Source: Alloalcanivorax balearicus MACL04 (GTDB lineage Bacteria > Pseudomonadota > Gammaproteobacteria > Pseudomonadales > Alcanivoracaceae). From it: 64,000 nt of DNA. Position numbers and translations under genes: made by a program. The notes beneath the pieces were generated by a model. It made no database searches. It saw only the letters and a list, made by a program, of their open reading frames with translations, and was not told the DNA's origin. Shown here piece after piece: positions 27,674-37,936 of this stretch. Position 1 is the stretch's first letter, and the number at the start of each line of letters is the position of its first letter. The stretch lies in NCBI RefSeq assembly GCF_025532145.1, contig NZ_ARXS01000005.1, forward strand, positions 1 through 64,000, written 5' to 3'.

Positions 27674-28897
27674 ATGGCTAAGACAGCGGCGCAGCAGAAA
27701 ACCGCCACTTTTCTCTACGAAGGCCTTGATCGCAAGGGCAGTAAAGTCAAAGGGGAAATCAGCGGCAAGGGCCCGGCGCTGGTGCGCGCGGAACTGCGCC
27801 GCCAGGGCATTCAGGCACGTAAAGTCATCAAAAAGCGGGAGCTGTCCCTGGGCGGCAAAAAGAAGATCAAACCCGCCGACATCGCCCTGTTCACCCGCCA
27901 GATGGCCACCATGATGAAAGCCGGCGTACCGTTGGTGCAATCCTTCGATATCGTTGCCGATGGCCTGGACAATCCATCGATGAAGGACGTCGTGCTGAAG
28001 ATCAAGACCGAGGTGGAAGGCGGAAACAACTTCGCCGGAGCGCTGCGACAGCACCCTATGCTGTTCGACGATCTGTATTGCAGCCTGATCGAATCCGGCG
28101 AGGCTTCCGGCTCGCTGGAGACCATGCTGGATCGTGTCGCGCTCTATAAAGAAAAAAGCGAGGCCTTGAAATCCAAAATCCGCAAGGCGGTGAAATACCC
28201 CATTGCCGTCATCTGTATCGCCGTCATCGTCACCGGCATCCTTCTGGTAAAAGTGGTGCCGACCTTTCAGGAATTGTTTGAAGGGTTCGGAGCCGAGTTG
28301 CCCGCCTTTACCCAATTCGTCATCGGATTGTCCGAAGGACTGCAGGCTCATTTTCTCCCCATACTGCTCGGTGCTGGCGCACTCATTGCTGGCTTCATCC
28401 AGGGGAGGAAGCGTTCCCAAGCGTTCAAGGATGCCGTGGATCGCTTATTGCTGCGCTTGCCGATTATTGGCGACATTACTCACAAAGCCACCGTCGCCCG
28501 GTTCGCCCGAACCCTGTCCACCACCTTCGCCGCCGGGGTTCCTCTGATCGACGCCCTGGACGCCTGTGCCGGCGCCACCGGCAATGTGGTTTATCGCAAG
28601 GCGGTACTGCAGGTCAAAGAAGACGTGGCCACTGGCCAGCAGCTACAATTCGCCATGCGCTCCACCGGCGTGTTCCCGCCGATGGCCTTGCAGATGACCG
28701 CCATCGGTGAGGAATCCGGGGCCCTGGACGGTATGCTTGGTAAAGTCGCCACCTACTACGAGGATGAGGTGGATAATCTCGTGGATGGTCTGACCAGCAT
28801 GCTGGAGCCGCTGATCATGTCGGTGCTGGGCGTGCTGATCGGTGGCCTGATCATCGCCATGTATCTGCCGATCTTCCAACTGGGTCAGGTGGTCTGA
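27674..28897 (+). CDS. pilC: Type IV pilus inner-membrane platform protein PilC
   Basis: Platform protein that couples PilB to pilin insertion; 407 residues. Two GspF-type domains repeat the pattern FTRQMATMMKAGVPLVQSFD (about residue 75) and FARTLSTTFAAGVPLIDALD (about residue 280), each followed by a hydrophobic segment, plus a third helix at the C-terminus. The start MAKTAAQQKTATFLYEGLD matches the family. It is the middle gene of pilBCD. Confidence 0.97.
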   Translation: MAKTAAQQKTATFLYEGLDRKGSKVKGEISGKGPALVRAELRRQGIQARKVIKKRELSLGGKKKIKPADIALFTRQMATMMKAGVPLVQSFDIVADGLDNPSMKDVVLKIKTEVEGGNNFAGALRQHPMLFDDLYCSLIESGEASGSLETMLDRVALYKEKSEALKSKIRKAVKYPIAVICIAVIVTGILLVKVVPTFQELFEGFGAELPAFTQFVIGLSEGLQAHFLPILLGAGALIAGFIQGRKRSQAFKDAVDRLLLRLPIIGDITHKATVARFARTLSTTFAAGVPLIDALDACAGATGNVVYRKAVLQVKEDVATGQQLQFAMRSTGVFPPMALQMTAIGEESGALDGMLGKVATYYEDEVDNLVDGLTSMLEPLIMSVLGVLIGGLIIAMYLPIFQLGQVV

Positions 28898-28924
28898 CCA
28901 ACAACAGACAGGATAACGTCATTC

Positions 28925-29788
28925 GTGTTTAGCTTTCTCGCCGACCAGCCCGCACTGCTCATTATCTTCTGTACCGTGTTCGGGCTGCTGGTGGGCAGCT
29001 TTCTCAATGTGGTGATTCACCGCGTACCGCGAATGATGGAACGCACCTGGCGGCGTGAAGCCCAGGAAGTGCTGGAACTGCCCATCGAGGAAACCAGCCC
29101 TTATAACCTGGTGGTACCCCGCTCCCGCTGCCCGCATTGCGATCATGCCATCCGCTGGCATGAAAACATCCCGGTGATCAGTTGGCTGCTATTGAAGGGA
29201 CGTTGTAGCGCCTGCGGCCAGGGCATCAGTGCCCGCTACCCCTTGATTGAACTGCTCAGCGCCCTGATCGCCGCCGTTTGCGCCTGGCAGTTTGGTTATG
29301 GGAGCTGGTTGGTGTTCATACTGTTCGCCAGCTTTACCCTGCTGGCGCTGGCGGCCATCGATCTGGATACCACGCTGCTCCCTGACGCCATGACCTTCCC
29401 GCTGCTGTGGGCAGGTCTGCTGGCGGCGTTGCTGGGCATCTCACCGGTTTCCCTGCCAGACGCCGTCGTCGGCGCCATGGCCGGTTATCTGTCGTTGTGG
29501 AGCCTGTACTGGGTATTCAAACTGGTCACCGGCAAGGAAGGCATGGGCTACGGTGACTTCAAACTGCTCGCCGCGCTGGGCGCCTGGCTGGGCTGGCAGT
29601 ATCTGCCGCTGGTGATTCTGTTGTCCTCGGTGGTGGGGCTGGTGTTCGCCATTGGCATGATGGCGAATGGCGGCCTCAAAAAGGGTCAGGGCATTCCCTT
29701 CGGTCCCTATCTGGCCATTGCCGGCTGGATCGCGCTGCTATGGGGTGAGCGGATCGTCGGTGCTTATCTGGGCCTGTTTCAATTCTAG
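28925..29788 (+). CDS. pilD: Prepilin peptidase / N-methyltransferase PilD
   Basis: Membrane aspartyl protease that trims PilA-type leaders and N-methylates the new N-terminus; 287 residues. It has the [17 protein letters not shown] opening, the cytoplasmic zinc motif of paired cysteines (CPHC..CSAC, about residues 70-98) and the two catalytic aspartates in [12 protein letters not shown] and [16 protein letters not shown]. The GTG start lies 27 bases past pilC. coaE follows after a REP element, an arrangement usual in Pseudomonas-like genomes. Confidence 0.96.
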   Translation: MFSFLADQPALLIIFCTVFGLLVGSFLNVVIHRVPRMMERTWRREAQEVLELPIEETSPYNLVVPRSRCPHCDHAIRWHENIPVISWLLLKGRCSACGQGISARYPLIELLSALIAAVCAWQFGYGSWLVFILFASFTLLALAAIDLDTTLLPDAMTFPLLWAGLLAALLGISPVSLPDAVVGAMAGYLSLWSLYWVFKLVTGKEGMGYGDFKLLAALGAWLGWQYLPLVILLSSVVGLVFAIGMMANGGLKKGQGIPFGPYLAIAGWIALLWGERIVGAYLGLFQF

Positions 29789-29805
29789 GATATCGCCTTC
29801 TCCGC

Positions 29806-29895
29806 CTACAAAGTCGCTGTGGGAGCTTGCCTGCAAGCGAATTGTGTTTCAGGGAAAGATTCGCTGGCAGGCAAGCTCCCACAGCGGCTTCGTAG
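29806..29895. repeat. REP-type palindromic element 3
   Basis: Arms CTACAAAGTCGCTGTGGGAG.. and ..CTCCCACAGCGGCTTCGTAG share the GCTTGCCTGCAAGCGA core with the elements at 20.05 and 30.88 kb. It lies in the pilD-coaE gap, 18 bases after the pilD stop. Confidence 0.88.
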
Positions 29896-30004
29896 CAACC
29901 CATGAATTTATCCACGAGGCCGACGGCAGCCTGGGGAGGCGGCGTTCTGGATTTTTCCGGCTCCGCCGTGTAGTTTGCAGACCAGTTCCGGGTGGAGACA
30001 AAGC

Positions 30005-30610
30005 ATGTATGTGGTAGGTGTCACCGGTGGCATTGGCAGTGGTAAAACCGCCGCCACCGATTTCCTGGCCCGTCTGGGCATTACCATCGTCGATGCGGAT
30101 CAGGCATCCCGGATCGTGGTGGAGCCGGGGCAGCCGGCACTCCATGCCATCGTCGATCGATTCGGCGAGCGGATACTGCAGGAGGACGGCACGCTCAATC
30201 GCCGGGCTCTGCGCGATATCGTATTCAGCAATGATCAGGCACGGCGGGAGTTGGAAGCGATTACCCATCCGGCCATCGGCGACGAGCTGCGCCGGCAGAT
30301 CCAGGGCAGCGATAGCGACTACACCGTGCTGGTTTCGCCTTTGCTGCTGGAAGGGCGGCAAAAGGACATGACCCATCGCGTTCTGGTGGTCGATGTGCCC
30401 GGTGAAATTCAGGTGGCCCGCACCGTGAATCGGGATCAGGTCCCCATGGAGCAGGTGGAGGCGATCATGCGCGCCCAGCTATCGCGGGAAGAGCGCCTGG
30501 CCCTGGCCCACGATGTGGTGACCAACGACGGTCCCCTGGAACGGCTTCATCAGCAACTGGAACAACTGCATCAACGTTATCTGGAGTTAGCCCGACGTCA
30601 TGGCGGATAA
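30005..30610 (+). CDS. coaE: Dephospho-CoA kinase
   Basis: Last enzyme of coenzyme A synthesis. The start [15 protein letters not shown] carries the P-loop at residues 8-15, and the family motif [17 protein letters not shown] follows. The 201-residue length is normal. A start ten residues further upstream is possible but less typical. The 3' end overlaps yacG by 11 bases, so the two are co-translated. Confidence 0.95.
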   Translation: MYVVGVTGGIGSGKTAATDFLARLGITIVDADQASRIVVEPGQPALHAIVDRFGERILQEDGTLNRRALRDIVFSNDQARRELEAITHPAIGDELRRQIQGSDSDYTVLVSPLLLEGRQKDMTHRVLVVDVPGEIQVARTVNRDQVPMEQVEAIMRAQLSREERLALAHDVVTNDGPLERLHQQLEQLHQRYLELARRHGG

Positions 30611-30794
30611 CACCACTCGTATCTATCCCTGCCCCCATTGCAAGAAACCCACGCGCTGGGACGACAACCCCTGGCGGCCGTTTTGCAGCGAACGGTGCAA
30701 GATGATCGATCTGGGCGCCTGGGCCTCGGAGCAACATATGATTCCGGGGGATCCGAACGCACCGGTGGACGATCTCGACGACCCGGAGCGGTGA
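30600..30794 (+). CDS. yacG: DNA gyrase inhibitor YacG
   Basis: Small zinc protein of 64 residues. The zinc site is formed by CPHC (residues 11-14) and CSERC, with [18 protein letters not shown] the family signature, and the acidic tail DDLDDPER is typical. E. coli YacG binds GyrB and blocks DNA gyrase. It overlaps coaE, the standard arrangement, and is followed by a REP element. Confidence 0.94.
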   Translation: MADNTTRIYPCPHCKKPTRWDDNPWRPFCSERCKMIDLGAWASEQHMIPGDPNAPVDDLDDPER

Positions 30795-30833
30795 TACAAG
30801 CCCGTTTTACGCGCCAGCCAGGTCTTTCGGAAA

Positions 30834-30927
30834 TCGCTACAAAGCCACTGTAGGAGCTTGCCTGCAAGCGAAGGGCTTTCGGGCGACAAGAGATTCGCTT
30901 GCAGGCAAGCTCCTACAGTGGCTTCGT
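30834..30927. repeat. REP-type palindromic element 4
   Basis: Arms of about 36 bases (TCGCTACAAAGCCACTGTAGGA.. / ..TCCTACAGTGGCTTCG) with the inner core GCTTGCCTGCAAGCGAA. It differs from the other copies by compensating changes in both arms (GTAGGAGC with GCTCCTAC), which shows that pairing has been maintained. It lies between convergent yacG and the Nudix gene. Confidence 0.88.
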
Positions 30928-30965
30928 GCTCCCTTCTGAGGGGGAAGCTGCCTGAAAGGCCGGGG

Positions 30966-31916
30966 TCAGCCCAACCCGGGCCAGAAAGCGCGGATGCCGG
31001 CGACGCCATAGGCACCGTGTTGACGGGCCGTGGTCAGATCATCCGGGGACAACCCGCCCAGGGCATAAAACACCAAAGGCCGCCCTTCGGTGAGCGCCGC
31101 GAAACGGTCCCATCCCATGGGCGCCACATCAGGATGCGTGGCGGTGGCCTGCACCGACGATACCACCGCCATCGGGATATCCAGCGCCAGAGCCTGCTCC
31201 AGGGCGGCAGTGTCGTGGCAAGCGGCGGAGATCACGCCAGCAAATCCACTCAACTCCGGCGTCGCCGCGGCCATCAGCGCCCGCCGGCTCAAATGCAATC
31301 CGCTGGCCCCTTCCCGCGCCGCCAGCGCCGCATCGTCCCGAACCCAGAAACGCAGCGCCCGCTCACGGCAGAGAGCCGCCAGCCGCGGCAGTGCCGGGTC
31401 CTGACTCCAACTGCGCAAATACACGCCCTGCCGTCGCGGGTCCAGTTGCTCCAGCCCCTGGATCACGGCTTGCTCGTCGAGGCCCTCGGGCACCACCACC
31501 CATTCCGGCGGCAATCTCAGCGCCAGTGCCACCGGGCGATTGGCGGCGGGAAACGCACGCTCGGTGATATCAGCCAGCGGCACCCACTCCACCGGCTGGC
31601 CCTCGCGGCCATGGGGCTCGCCGCTGTAGCGCCGTACCTCACGGAAATGCAGGGTGACCTTCAGGTCCGGGTAGCAGTGGCGCACGGTCATGAACGGCGT
31701 GCATCCGGTCACATCCAGTCCGAGCTCTTCGTGCAGTTCCCTGGCCAGGGCAACATCGAGGGCTTCTCCCGGCTCCACCTTGCCTCCCGGAAACTCCCAC
31801 AGCCCGCCCTGATGCTTGTGCTCGGGGCGGCGGCTCAGGCACAAACGTCCGTCTCCATCGCGGATAATGCCCGCCACCACGGTGATTTCCGGAAGGGTCT
31901 CATGGGAATCAGACAT
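30966..31916 (-). CDS. Nudix hydrolase fused to TenI/ThiE-like domain (MutT homologue)
   Basis: Two-domain protein of 316 residues. Residues about 8-135 are a MutT-type Nudix domain with the full box GGKVEPGEALDVALARELHE followed by ELG; MutT removes 8-oxo-dGTP. Residues about 140-316 resemble thiamine-phosphate synthase/TenI barrels (GVYLRSWSQDP.., GLHLSRRALM, ISAACHDTAALEQAL, and a final GGLSPDDLTTARQHGAYGVAGI phosphate-binding loop). This fusion is usual for Pseudomonas-like MutT. The function of the barrel half is not established. It lies two bases after argJ. Confidence 0.9.
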   Translation of the reverse strand: MSDSHETLPEITVVAGIIRDGDGRLCLSRRPEHKHQGGLWEFPGGKVEPGEALDVALARELHEELGLDVTGCTPFMTVRHCYPDLKVTLHFREVRRYSGEPHGREGQPVEWVPLADITERAFPAANRPVALALRLPPEWVVVPEGLDEQAVIQGLEQLDPRRQGVYLRSWSQDPALPRLAALCRERALRFWVRDDAALAAREGASGLHLSRRALMAAATPELSGFAGVISAACHDTAALEQALALDIPMAVVSSVQATATHPDVAPMGWDRFAALTEGRPLVFYALGGLSPDDLTTARQHGAYGVAGIRAFWPGLG

Positions 31917-31918
31917 GG

Positions 31919-33124
31919 TCAGGTACGATACTCGGCGTTGATTTTCACGTAGTCATAGCTGAAATCACAGGTCCACATTTGCCCCCGGCCCGCTCCCGCC
32001 GCCAGATCCACGCGGATGGTGATTTCCGGACGCGCCATGACAGCGGCGCCGCGTTCCTCGGTGTAATCGTCGTCGACGCCACCTTCATTGACGATACGAA
32101 CATCATCCAGCCAGATCGCCACCCGGTTCACATCCAGGGTGTCGATCGGCGCCCGCCCCACGGCGGCCAGGATCCGGCCCCAGTTGGGGTCGGAGGCAAA
32201 CAGGGCGGTTTTGACCAGCGGGGAGTGGGCAATGGTCTCCGCCACCGCCACGGCGTCAGCGTCGCTGGCGGCACCTTCCACCTGGATCTCGACGAACTTG
32301 GAGGCTCCTTCGGCATCGCGGATCAGCGCCTGGGCCAGTTCCACGAACACCTGTTCCAGCGCCTGGAATACCAAGCGGGCGGCCTCGCTGTCCTGCCGCT
32401 CGATCGGCGCCGCCCCGGACCGGCCGGTGGCGATCAGAATGCAGGCGTCATTGGTGGAGGTGTCACCATCCACGGTGATGCGATTAAACGAGGCATCCGC
32501 CAGTTGGCGCACCCAGCGATCCAGCAACGGCTTGGCGATATCCGCGTCGGTGGCGATGTAACCCAGCATGGTGGCCATGTTCGGCCTGATCATGCCGGCC
32601 CCCTTGGCGATGCCGGTGATGTTCACCGGTACGCCGTCCAGCTCCAGGCGGCGACTGGCCACTTTCGGCACCGTGTCGGTGGTCATGATGCCCTCGGCGG
32701 CGTTACCCCACCCGTGCTCATCAAGAGTCTCCAGCGCCGCCGGCAAGCCGTTCTCAAACGGTTCCATGGCGAACGGTTCACCGATCACGCCGGTGGAAAA
32801 CGGCAGCACTTCAGCCGGGTGGCACAGAGCCAGCTCCGACAGCAGCACGCAGGTCTCCTCACACAGAGCCAGCCCCTTGTCACCGGTACCGGCATTGGCA
32901 TAGCCGGTGTTGATCATCAGGTAGCGAGGCGCTTTTTCCGTCAGGTTACGGCGTGCCACCTGTACCGGCGCGGCCTGGAAGCGGTTGCGGGTGAATACGC
33001 CAGCGGCACGGCTGCCCGGCGCCAGCTCGATCACCACCAGGTCCTTACGTTGGGCTTTTTTAATGCCCGCTTCCACCGCGGCCAGGCGCACACCGGCCAC
33101 CGGAAACCACTGCGACTGCGTCAT
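31919..33124 (-). CDS. argJ: Bifunctional ornithine acetyltransferase / N-acetylglutamate synthase
   Basis: Arginine-pathway enzyme that recycles the acetyl group between N-acetylornithine and glutamate. The chain is made as a precursor that cuts itself at the Ala-Thr bond of the conserved KGAGMIRPNMATMLGYI segment, seen here. ITVDGDTSTNDAC and the C-terminal region are normal. The start MTQSQWFPVAG is chosen over one eight codons upstream because GAAGGA lies at the right distance. It is co-directional with secA and the Nudix gene. About 401 residues. Confidence 0.96.
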   Translation of the reverse strand: MTQSQWFPVAGVRLAAVEAGIKKAQRKDLVVIELAPGSRAAGVFTRNRFQAAPVQVARRNLTEKAPRYLMINTGYANAGTGDKGLALCEETCVLLSELALCHPAEVLPFSTGVIGEPFAMEPFENGLPAALETLDEHGWGNAAEGIMTTDTVPKVASRRLELDGVPVNITGIAKGAGMIRPNMATMLGYIATDADIAKPLLDRWVRQLADASFNRITVDGDTSTNDACILIATGRSGAAPIERQDSEAARLVFQALEQVFVELAQALIRDAEGASKFVEIQVEGAASDADAVAVAETIAHSPLVKTALFASDPNWGRILAAVGRAPIDTLDVNRVAIWLDDVRIVNEGGVDDDYTEERGAAVMARPEITIRVDLAAGAGRGQMWTCDFSYDYVKINAEYRT

Positions 33125-33230
33125 GTTCGATCCTTCACCAAGGGTCATGGAATAATTCGGGCCACCTGTTCGCGGCCCCGGTTAATAGCATGGCCTTTCC
33201 GGGCCGAAAGGGGCAAGGGCCCCGAACGCA

Positions 33231-33255
33231 CCAACCCCGCCGATGGCGGGGTTGG
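33231..33255. terminator. Hairpin between secA and argJ
   Basis: CCAACCCCGCC, three bases, GGCGGGGTTGG: a perfect 11-base stem 39 bases past the secA stop. It has no T tract, so it may work as an RNA-stabilising hairpin rather than a classical terminator. Confidence 0.5.
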
Positions 33256-33293
33256 ATGGAAAAGCGCTCACCCCTTGCGGGGAACCACAATGA

Positions 33294-36026
33294 TCACGTT
33301 TCCAGACGGCCGCAGCAGTGCTTGTACTTTTTGCCGGAACCGCAAACACAGGGTTCATTGCGGCCCACTTTACGGCCTTCACGCACCACCGGCTGGGCCA
33401 CCTGCGGCGGCCCCTGGGTCTGGATACCGTCGCCGGACGCGGTGGGTGCGGCTATCTGCTCCTGCTGCGCCTTCATCCGCTCCGCCTGTATCCGGGCTTC
33501 TTCCTGGCGCTGGGCTTCCAGCCGTTCCACTTCATCATCGCGTCGCACCTCGAAATTGTGCAGTACGCGGATCAGCTCGTGCTGGATCTGGTTCAGCATG
33601 GCCTGGAACAGCTCGAAGGCTTCCTTCTTATATTCCTGTTTCGGGTTCTTCTGCGCGTAACCGCGCAAGTGGATGCCCTGGCGCAGATGATCCATGCTGG
33701 CCAGGTGGTCCTTCCAATGACGGTCGAGGATCTGCAGCATCAGGTGTTTTTCAATCTGGCGCAGAGTTTCCTCGCCGACCTCCTGCTCCTTGCGGCGGTA
33801 CTCCTCTTCCATGGTCTCGATGACCTTTTCCACCACCCCGTCGATGTGCAGCCCGGTATCTTCCTGCAGCCACTGGCTTACCGGCGCCCGGCAGCTGTAC
33901 TCGGTCGCCAGGGTGCGCTCCAGCCCATCCACATCCCATTGATCTTCCACCGAACCGGGCGGCATGTAGGCGTGAATTTCATCCGGCATCACGTCACGAC
34001 GGATGCTTTCGATGGAGGACGCCAGGCTCTCGGATTCCAGAATCTGCTCGCGCTGGCTGTACACCACGCGGCGCTGGTCATTGGCCACGTTATCGTATTC
34101 AAGCAGATTCTTCCGGATATCGAAGTTGCGCGCTTCCACCTTGCGCTGGGCGTTCTCGATGGCGCGGGTCACCCAGCGGTGCTCGATGGCCTCACCGTCC
34201 TTCAGGCCGAGTGAACGCATCATGTTACGCACCCGGTCGGAGGCGAAGATGCGCATCAGGTCGTCTTCCATGGACAGGAAAAAGCGGGTGTACCCCGGAT
34301 CGCCCTGACGGCCGGCACGGCCACGCAACTGGTTGTCGATACGGCGGGATTCGTGCCGCTCGGAGCCGATGATATGCAGGCCGCCGGCCTCCAGCACCCT
34401 GGCGTGGTTGTCCCGCCATTCGTCCCGGATCTTCCGCGCTTCCGCGCCATCCGAATCATCGAGATGCTTGATCTGCTCCTCCGGATTGCCGCCGAGCACG
34501 ATGTCGGTACCCCGACCGGCCATGTTGGTGGCGATGGTCACGCTGCCCGGGCGCCCGGCCTGGGCAATGATCTGGGCTTCACGCTCGTGCTGCTTGGCGT
34601 TCAGCACCTCGTGTTTGATCTTGTCCTGATTGAGGCGATGGGACAGGTATTCGGAGGCCTCGATGGTGGCGGTGCCCACCAGTACCGGCGCGCCTTTTTC
34701 GACGCACTGTTTCACCTCATCGACAATCGCTTCGAATTTTTCCTTCAGTGTCAGATAGACCAGATCGTTGGCGTCGATCCGCGCCATCGGACGGTTGGTG
34801 GGGACCACCACCACATCCATACCGTAGATCTGACGAAACTCCACCGCTTCGGTGTCGGCGGTACCGGTCATGCCGGAGAGTTTGTCGTAAAGGCGGAAGT
34901 AGTTCTGGAACGTGGTCGAGGCGAGCGTCTGGTTCTCCTGCTGGATGCGCACCCCTTCCTTGGCTTCCACCGCCTGGTGGATGCCGTCGGACCAGCGCCG
35001 GCCCGGCATGGTCCGACCGGTGTGCTCATCGACGATGACGATCTGGTCGTTCTGCACCACGTACTCCCGATCCCGGTGGAACAAGGCGTGGGCCTTCAGG
35101 GCGGCGTGCACGTGATGCAGCAGCGTCAGATTATGGGCCGCGTACAGGCTCTCCCCCTGCTCCAGCAGATCGTTCTCCACCAGCAAGGACTCGATCAGCT
35201 GGTGACCTTCCTCGGTCAGCTCCACTTGCCGCTGTTTCTCATCGATCACATAGTGACCGGTTTCATCGCCCTCCTCCGGCTGCGGCTGAAGCCGTGGCAT
35301 CAACAGATTGATCTGGCGATACAGTTCGGAGGAGTCGGAGGCGGGGCCGGAAATAATCAGCGGGGTACGGGCTTCGTCGATGAGGATGGAATCCACTTCA
35401 TCGACGATGGCGAAGTTGAGTTTGCGCTGCACCCGGTCTTCCAGCCGGAAGGCCATGTTGTCACGCAGATAGTCGAAGCCGTATTCGTTGTTGGTGCCGT
35501 AAATAAGGTCGGAACCATAGGCTTCGCGTTTTTCCGGCGCCGGCTGCTGGGAATAAATAATGCCGACGGTGAGGCCGAGAAACTCGTACAGGGGACGCAT
35601 CCAGTTGGCGTCCCGCTCGGCCAGGTATTCGTTCACGGTCACCACGTGCACGCCCAGGCCGGACAGGGCGTTGAGATAGGCCGGCAAGGTCGCGGTGAGG
35701 GTTTTACCTTCACCGGTGCGCATCTCGGCGATACGCCCTTCGTGCAAAGCGATCCCGCCCAATAACTGCACATCGAAGTGACGCATGCCCATGATTCGCG
35801 TGGCGGCCTCGCGGACCACGGCGAACGCTTCTGGCAACAGTTCATCCAGCGTCTTGCCCTCGGCGAAGGCGGCCCTCAATTCGCCGGTCTTGGCTTTCAG
35901 CGCCTCGTCATCCAGTTTGGCCATGTCGTCACCAAGCGCGTTGATCGCCGTGACCAGGCGGCTCATACGCTTGAGTTCACGGTCATTTTTGGTGCCGAAG
36001 ACTTTCTTTGCGATGGAAGACAGCAT
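33294..36026 (-). CDS. secA: Preprotein translocase motor SecA
   Basis: ATPase that drives unfolded preproteins through SecYEG; 910 residues from the start [18 protein letters not shown] (an ATG seven codons earlier is less typical). Walker A is [13 protein letters not shown], Walker B is in [17 protein letters not shown], and helicase motif VI is in [13 protein letters not shown]. The C-terminal zinc and SecB-binding tail ([14 protein letters not shown]) is complete. No secM leader precedes it; upstream is an M23 peptidase on the same strand. Confidence 0.99.
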   Translation of the reverse strand: MLSSIAKKVFGTKNDRELKRMSRLVTAINALGDDMAKLDDEALKAKTGELRAAFAEGKTLDELLPEAFAVVREAATRIMGMRHFDVQLLGGIALHEGRIAEMRTGEGKTLTATLPAYLNALSGLGVHVVTVNEYLAERDANWMRPLYEFLGLTVGIIYSQQPAPEKREAYGSDLIYGTNNEYGFDYLRDNMAFRLEDRVQRKLNFAIVDEVDSILIDEARTPLIISGPASDSSELYRQINLLMPRLQPQPEEGDETGHYVIDEKQRQVELTEEGHQLIESLLVENDLLEQGESLYAAHNLTLLHHVHAALKAHALFHRDREYVVQNDQIVIVDEHTGRTMPGRRWSDGIHQAVEAKEGVRIQQENQTLASTTFQNYFRLYDKLSGMTGTADTEAVEFRQIYGMDVVVVPTNRPMARIDANDLVYLTLKEKFEAIVDEVKQCVEKGAPVLVGTATIEASEYLSHRLNQDKIKHEVLNAKQHEREAQIIAQAGRPGSVTIATNMAGRGTDIVLGGNPEEQIKHLDDSDGAEARKIRDEWRDNHARVLEAGGLHIIGSERHESRRIDNQLRGRAGRQGDPGYTRFFLSMEDDLMRIFASDRVRNMMRSLGLKDGEAIEHRWVTRAIENAQRKVEARNFDIRKNLLEYDNVANDQRRVVYSQREQILESESLASSIESIRRDVMPDEIHAYMPPGSVEDQWDVDGLERTLATEYSCRAPVSQWLQEDTGLHIDGVVEKVIETMEEEYRRKEQEVGEETLRQIEKHLMLQILDRHWKDHLASMDHLRQGIHLRGYAQKNPKQEYKKEAFELFQAMLNQIQHELIRVLHNFEVRRDDEVERLEAQRQEEARIQAERMKAQQEQIAAPTASGDGIQTQGPPQVAQPVVREGRKVGRNEPCVCGSGKKYKHCCGRLET

Positions 36027-36169
36027 GAAACGTCCGTTTTTTCTCAATGGGTGGAGCAGAGCGCCCCGCGCTAAGGAGGGATCATTCTACTCACGAGATT
36101 GGGTAGGGGCGACCATAATTCAAGCCTTGGGCGGAGGAATCAAGACCCGGGTGACGGTCCCTGACCAAT

Positions 36170-36191
36170 GGGGGCGCTTGACAGCGCCCCG
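36170..36191. terminator. Hairpin between M23 peptidase and secA
   Basis: GGGGCGC and GCGCCCC pair around TTGACA about 30 bases past the peptidase stop. It lacks a T run, so terminator function is uncertain. A second weaker stem (CCCGCC..GGCGGG) lies between it and the stop codon. Confidence 0.45.
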
Positions 36192-36222
36192 GTTCTCACC
36201 CGCCTCCGCCAGGGATGGCGGG

Positions 36223-37149
36223 CTAGCGGCGCGCCCGAGCGATATAAGGGGAAGGATCCACCTGCTGGCCGTTCTTCAACACTTCGTAATGCACATGGGG
36301 ACCGGTGGAACGGCCGCTGCTGCCGACAATGGCGACGGTATCGCCGGTGCGCACGATATCCCCGACCTCCACGGTCACGCTCTTGGCGTGGGCATAGCGA
36401 GAGCTGATGCCGTTACCGTGATTGATTTCCACCAACTGGCCGTAGCCGGTCTTCTTGCCGGCGAAGGTGACGACACCGGACGCGGTGGCAATGATCGGCG
36501 ACCCGTCCCGGGCGGCGAAATCCACGCCCTTGTGCCAGGCCACCCGGCCACTGAACGGATCGGTGCGGCGACCATAACGGCTGGACATCCAGCCATGCGG
36601 AATCGGTCGACCGGACAGGAAGGTTTCATCCTTGAGTTGACGGTTCGCCAGCAGCTTTTCCAGGATGTCCAACTGCTGTTCGCGCCGTTGCAAGGCGGTG
36701 GTCACCCGCTCCAGTTCCTGCATGAAGGACGGCGGCGTAAAGCTGCTGCTGCCCTCCACTTCCGGCCCCCCGATGGCCGGGGCGCTGCTGAAATCGAATT
36801 CCTGGCCGTCGATGCCGGCCACGTCCACCAGACGTTCCCCGAGGGCATCCAGACGCACCAGGCGGGCTTCGGTGTCCGCCAGTTGCAGGGTCAAAGCGCG
36901 GAACTGTTCAGCGCTGAGACGGGACAAGTCCGCCACTTCACGCTTCTGCTCGTTGAGTTCGTTCTGGAACCGCTCGGCCACGGCTTCGGTGTACGCCGGC
37001 GGCACCAGTTTGTAGTTCAGCCAGTAGGCGCCGCTACCCAGGGCCACCGGCAGCGCCACCATTATAAAAAGCGCCAGATACAACCAGGATCGGGATAACT
37101 GCACCGATCGGGCATGGCCGCCCTTGCTGTTAAGCCATATGATGTTCAT
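36223..37149 (-). CDS. M23-family metallopeptidase (LytM-type), membrane-anchored
   Basis: Periplasmic peptidoglycan endopeptidase of 308 residues. The short cytoplasmic start is followed by one membrane helix (about 22-45), a coiled-coil region (about 55-170) and a C-terminal LytM domain with the zinc motif HKGVDFAARDGSP and the catalytic HVHYEV. Both zinc-binding elements are present, so it should be active, unlike EnvC/NlpD-type activators. It lies between dciA (divergent) and secA, as in Pseudomonas, and probably cuts stem-peptide cross-links during growth or division. Confidence 0.9.
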   Translation of the reverse strand: MNIIWLNSKGGHARSVQLSRSWLYLALFIMVALPVALGSGAYWLNYKLVPPAYTEAVAERFQNELNEQKREVADLSRLSAEQFRALTLQLADTEARLVRLDALGERLVDVAGIDGQEFDFSSAPAIGGPEVEGSSSFTPPSFMQELERVTTALQRREQQLDILEKLLANRQLKDETFLSGRPIPHGWMSSRYGRRTDPFSGRVAWHKGVDFAARDGSPIIATASGVVTFAGKKTGYGQLVEINHGNGISSRYAHAKSVTVEVGDIVRTGDTVAIVGSSGRSTGPHVHYEVLKNGQQVDPSPYIARARR

Positions 37150-37386
37150 GAGTGTGGAAACACCCCTTCCAAAAAGTCTTCAGGCCAACGGTCCGAGGGC
37201 CCGCGGAATACCCATTCATAAATGACAATGCCGGTGGTGCCGGGCGGCACCGTCGCCCGCTGGTCTCCCCGGTTTCCTTCGTGCCGCCCGGCCGGTTATG
37301 GTCTGGCCGTGGTTCGACGAGCCCGGAGTAGCTGGCGAGAGACTTATCGTTTTTTTACAATTAGCCGGGTAGTGTAAGGAAATACC

Positions 37387-37857
37387 ATGGCCAACACAAA
37401 CCGGCCCCAAAATCTCGGGGCGCTGCTCAAACGTCATCCCAGATTGGGACGGCTGGCGGCCAATGCTCGCGCGCAGCCCGCACCCTCTCAAGGCGGCGAC
37501 CCGCGAACCTGCCTGCCGCCCGCGCTGCGTGACCGGGTCATGCTGGTGGAAGAGTCGCAACGCTGGCTGGCGCTGGTGGAAAACAGTGCCACCGCGCAGT
37601 TGTTGCGCTTCCATCTGCCCCGGCTGCAACGGGCTCTGCCCGGCGCCGCCAGCGTCAAAATCGTGGTGACCGGCCGGCGCCAGCTTGATAGCGGCTCCGG
37701 TTCCTCCGCGCACTCCACGGATGAAGGCAAATACCGTGCCATGGGACCGGTTCTGGATGCGGAAAGTGCGGCTCATATTGCTCGCGCGGCGCGTGACATG
37801 GACGACCCGGGCCTGAGTGAGGCCCTGGCCCGATTGGCCAGCCGGGTCAAAAAGTGA
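37387..37857 (+). CDS. DciA-like helicase loader (DUF721)
   Basis: Protein of 156 residues with the DUF721 fold: LPPALRDRVMLVEESQRWLALVENSATAQLLRFHLPRL followed by VKIVVTGRR (quoted in parts: LPPALRDRVML, WLALVENSATAQLLRF, LPRLQRAL). DciA loads the replicative helicase DnaB in bacteria lacking DnaC. The N-terminal KH-like domain sits at about 40-100; the tail is Ser/Arg-rich and probably disordered. It lies convergent with lpxC and divergent from the M23 gene, the place it holds in Pseudomonas. Confidence 0.8.
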   Translation: MANTNRPQNLGALLKRHPRLGRLAANARAQPAPSQGGDPRTCLPPALRDRVMLVEESQRWLALVENSATAQLLRFHLPRLQRALPGAASVKIVVTGRRQLDSGSGSSAHSTDEGKYRAMGPVLDAESAAHIARAARDMDDPGLSEALARLASRVKK

Positions 37858-37936
37858 CGGGAAGGGTCATCTGAAGGGCGTAACTGCCCACCCCGGCCGC
37901 GGGAGGGTGGCCGGAGTGGATCAGGGAAGCGCACCG

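Noticed and set aside
34353-35765. 470-codon plus-strand frame opposite secA
   Set aside because: Antisense to catalytic regions of SecA; no family resemblance.
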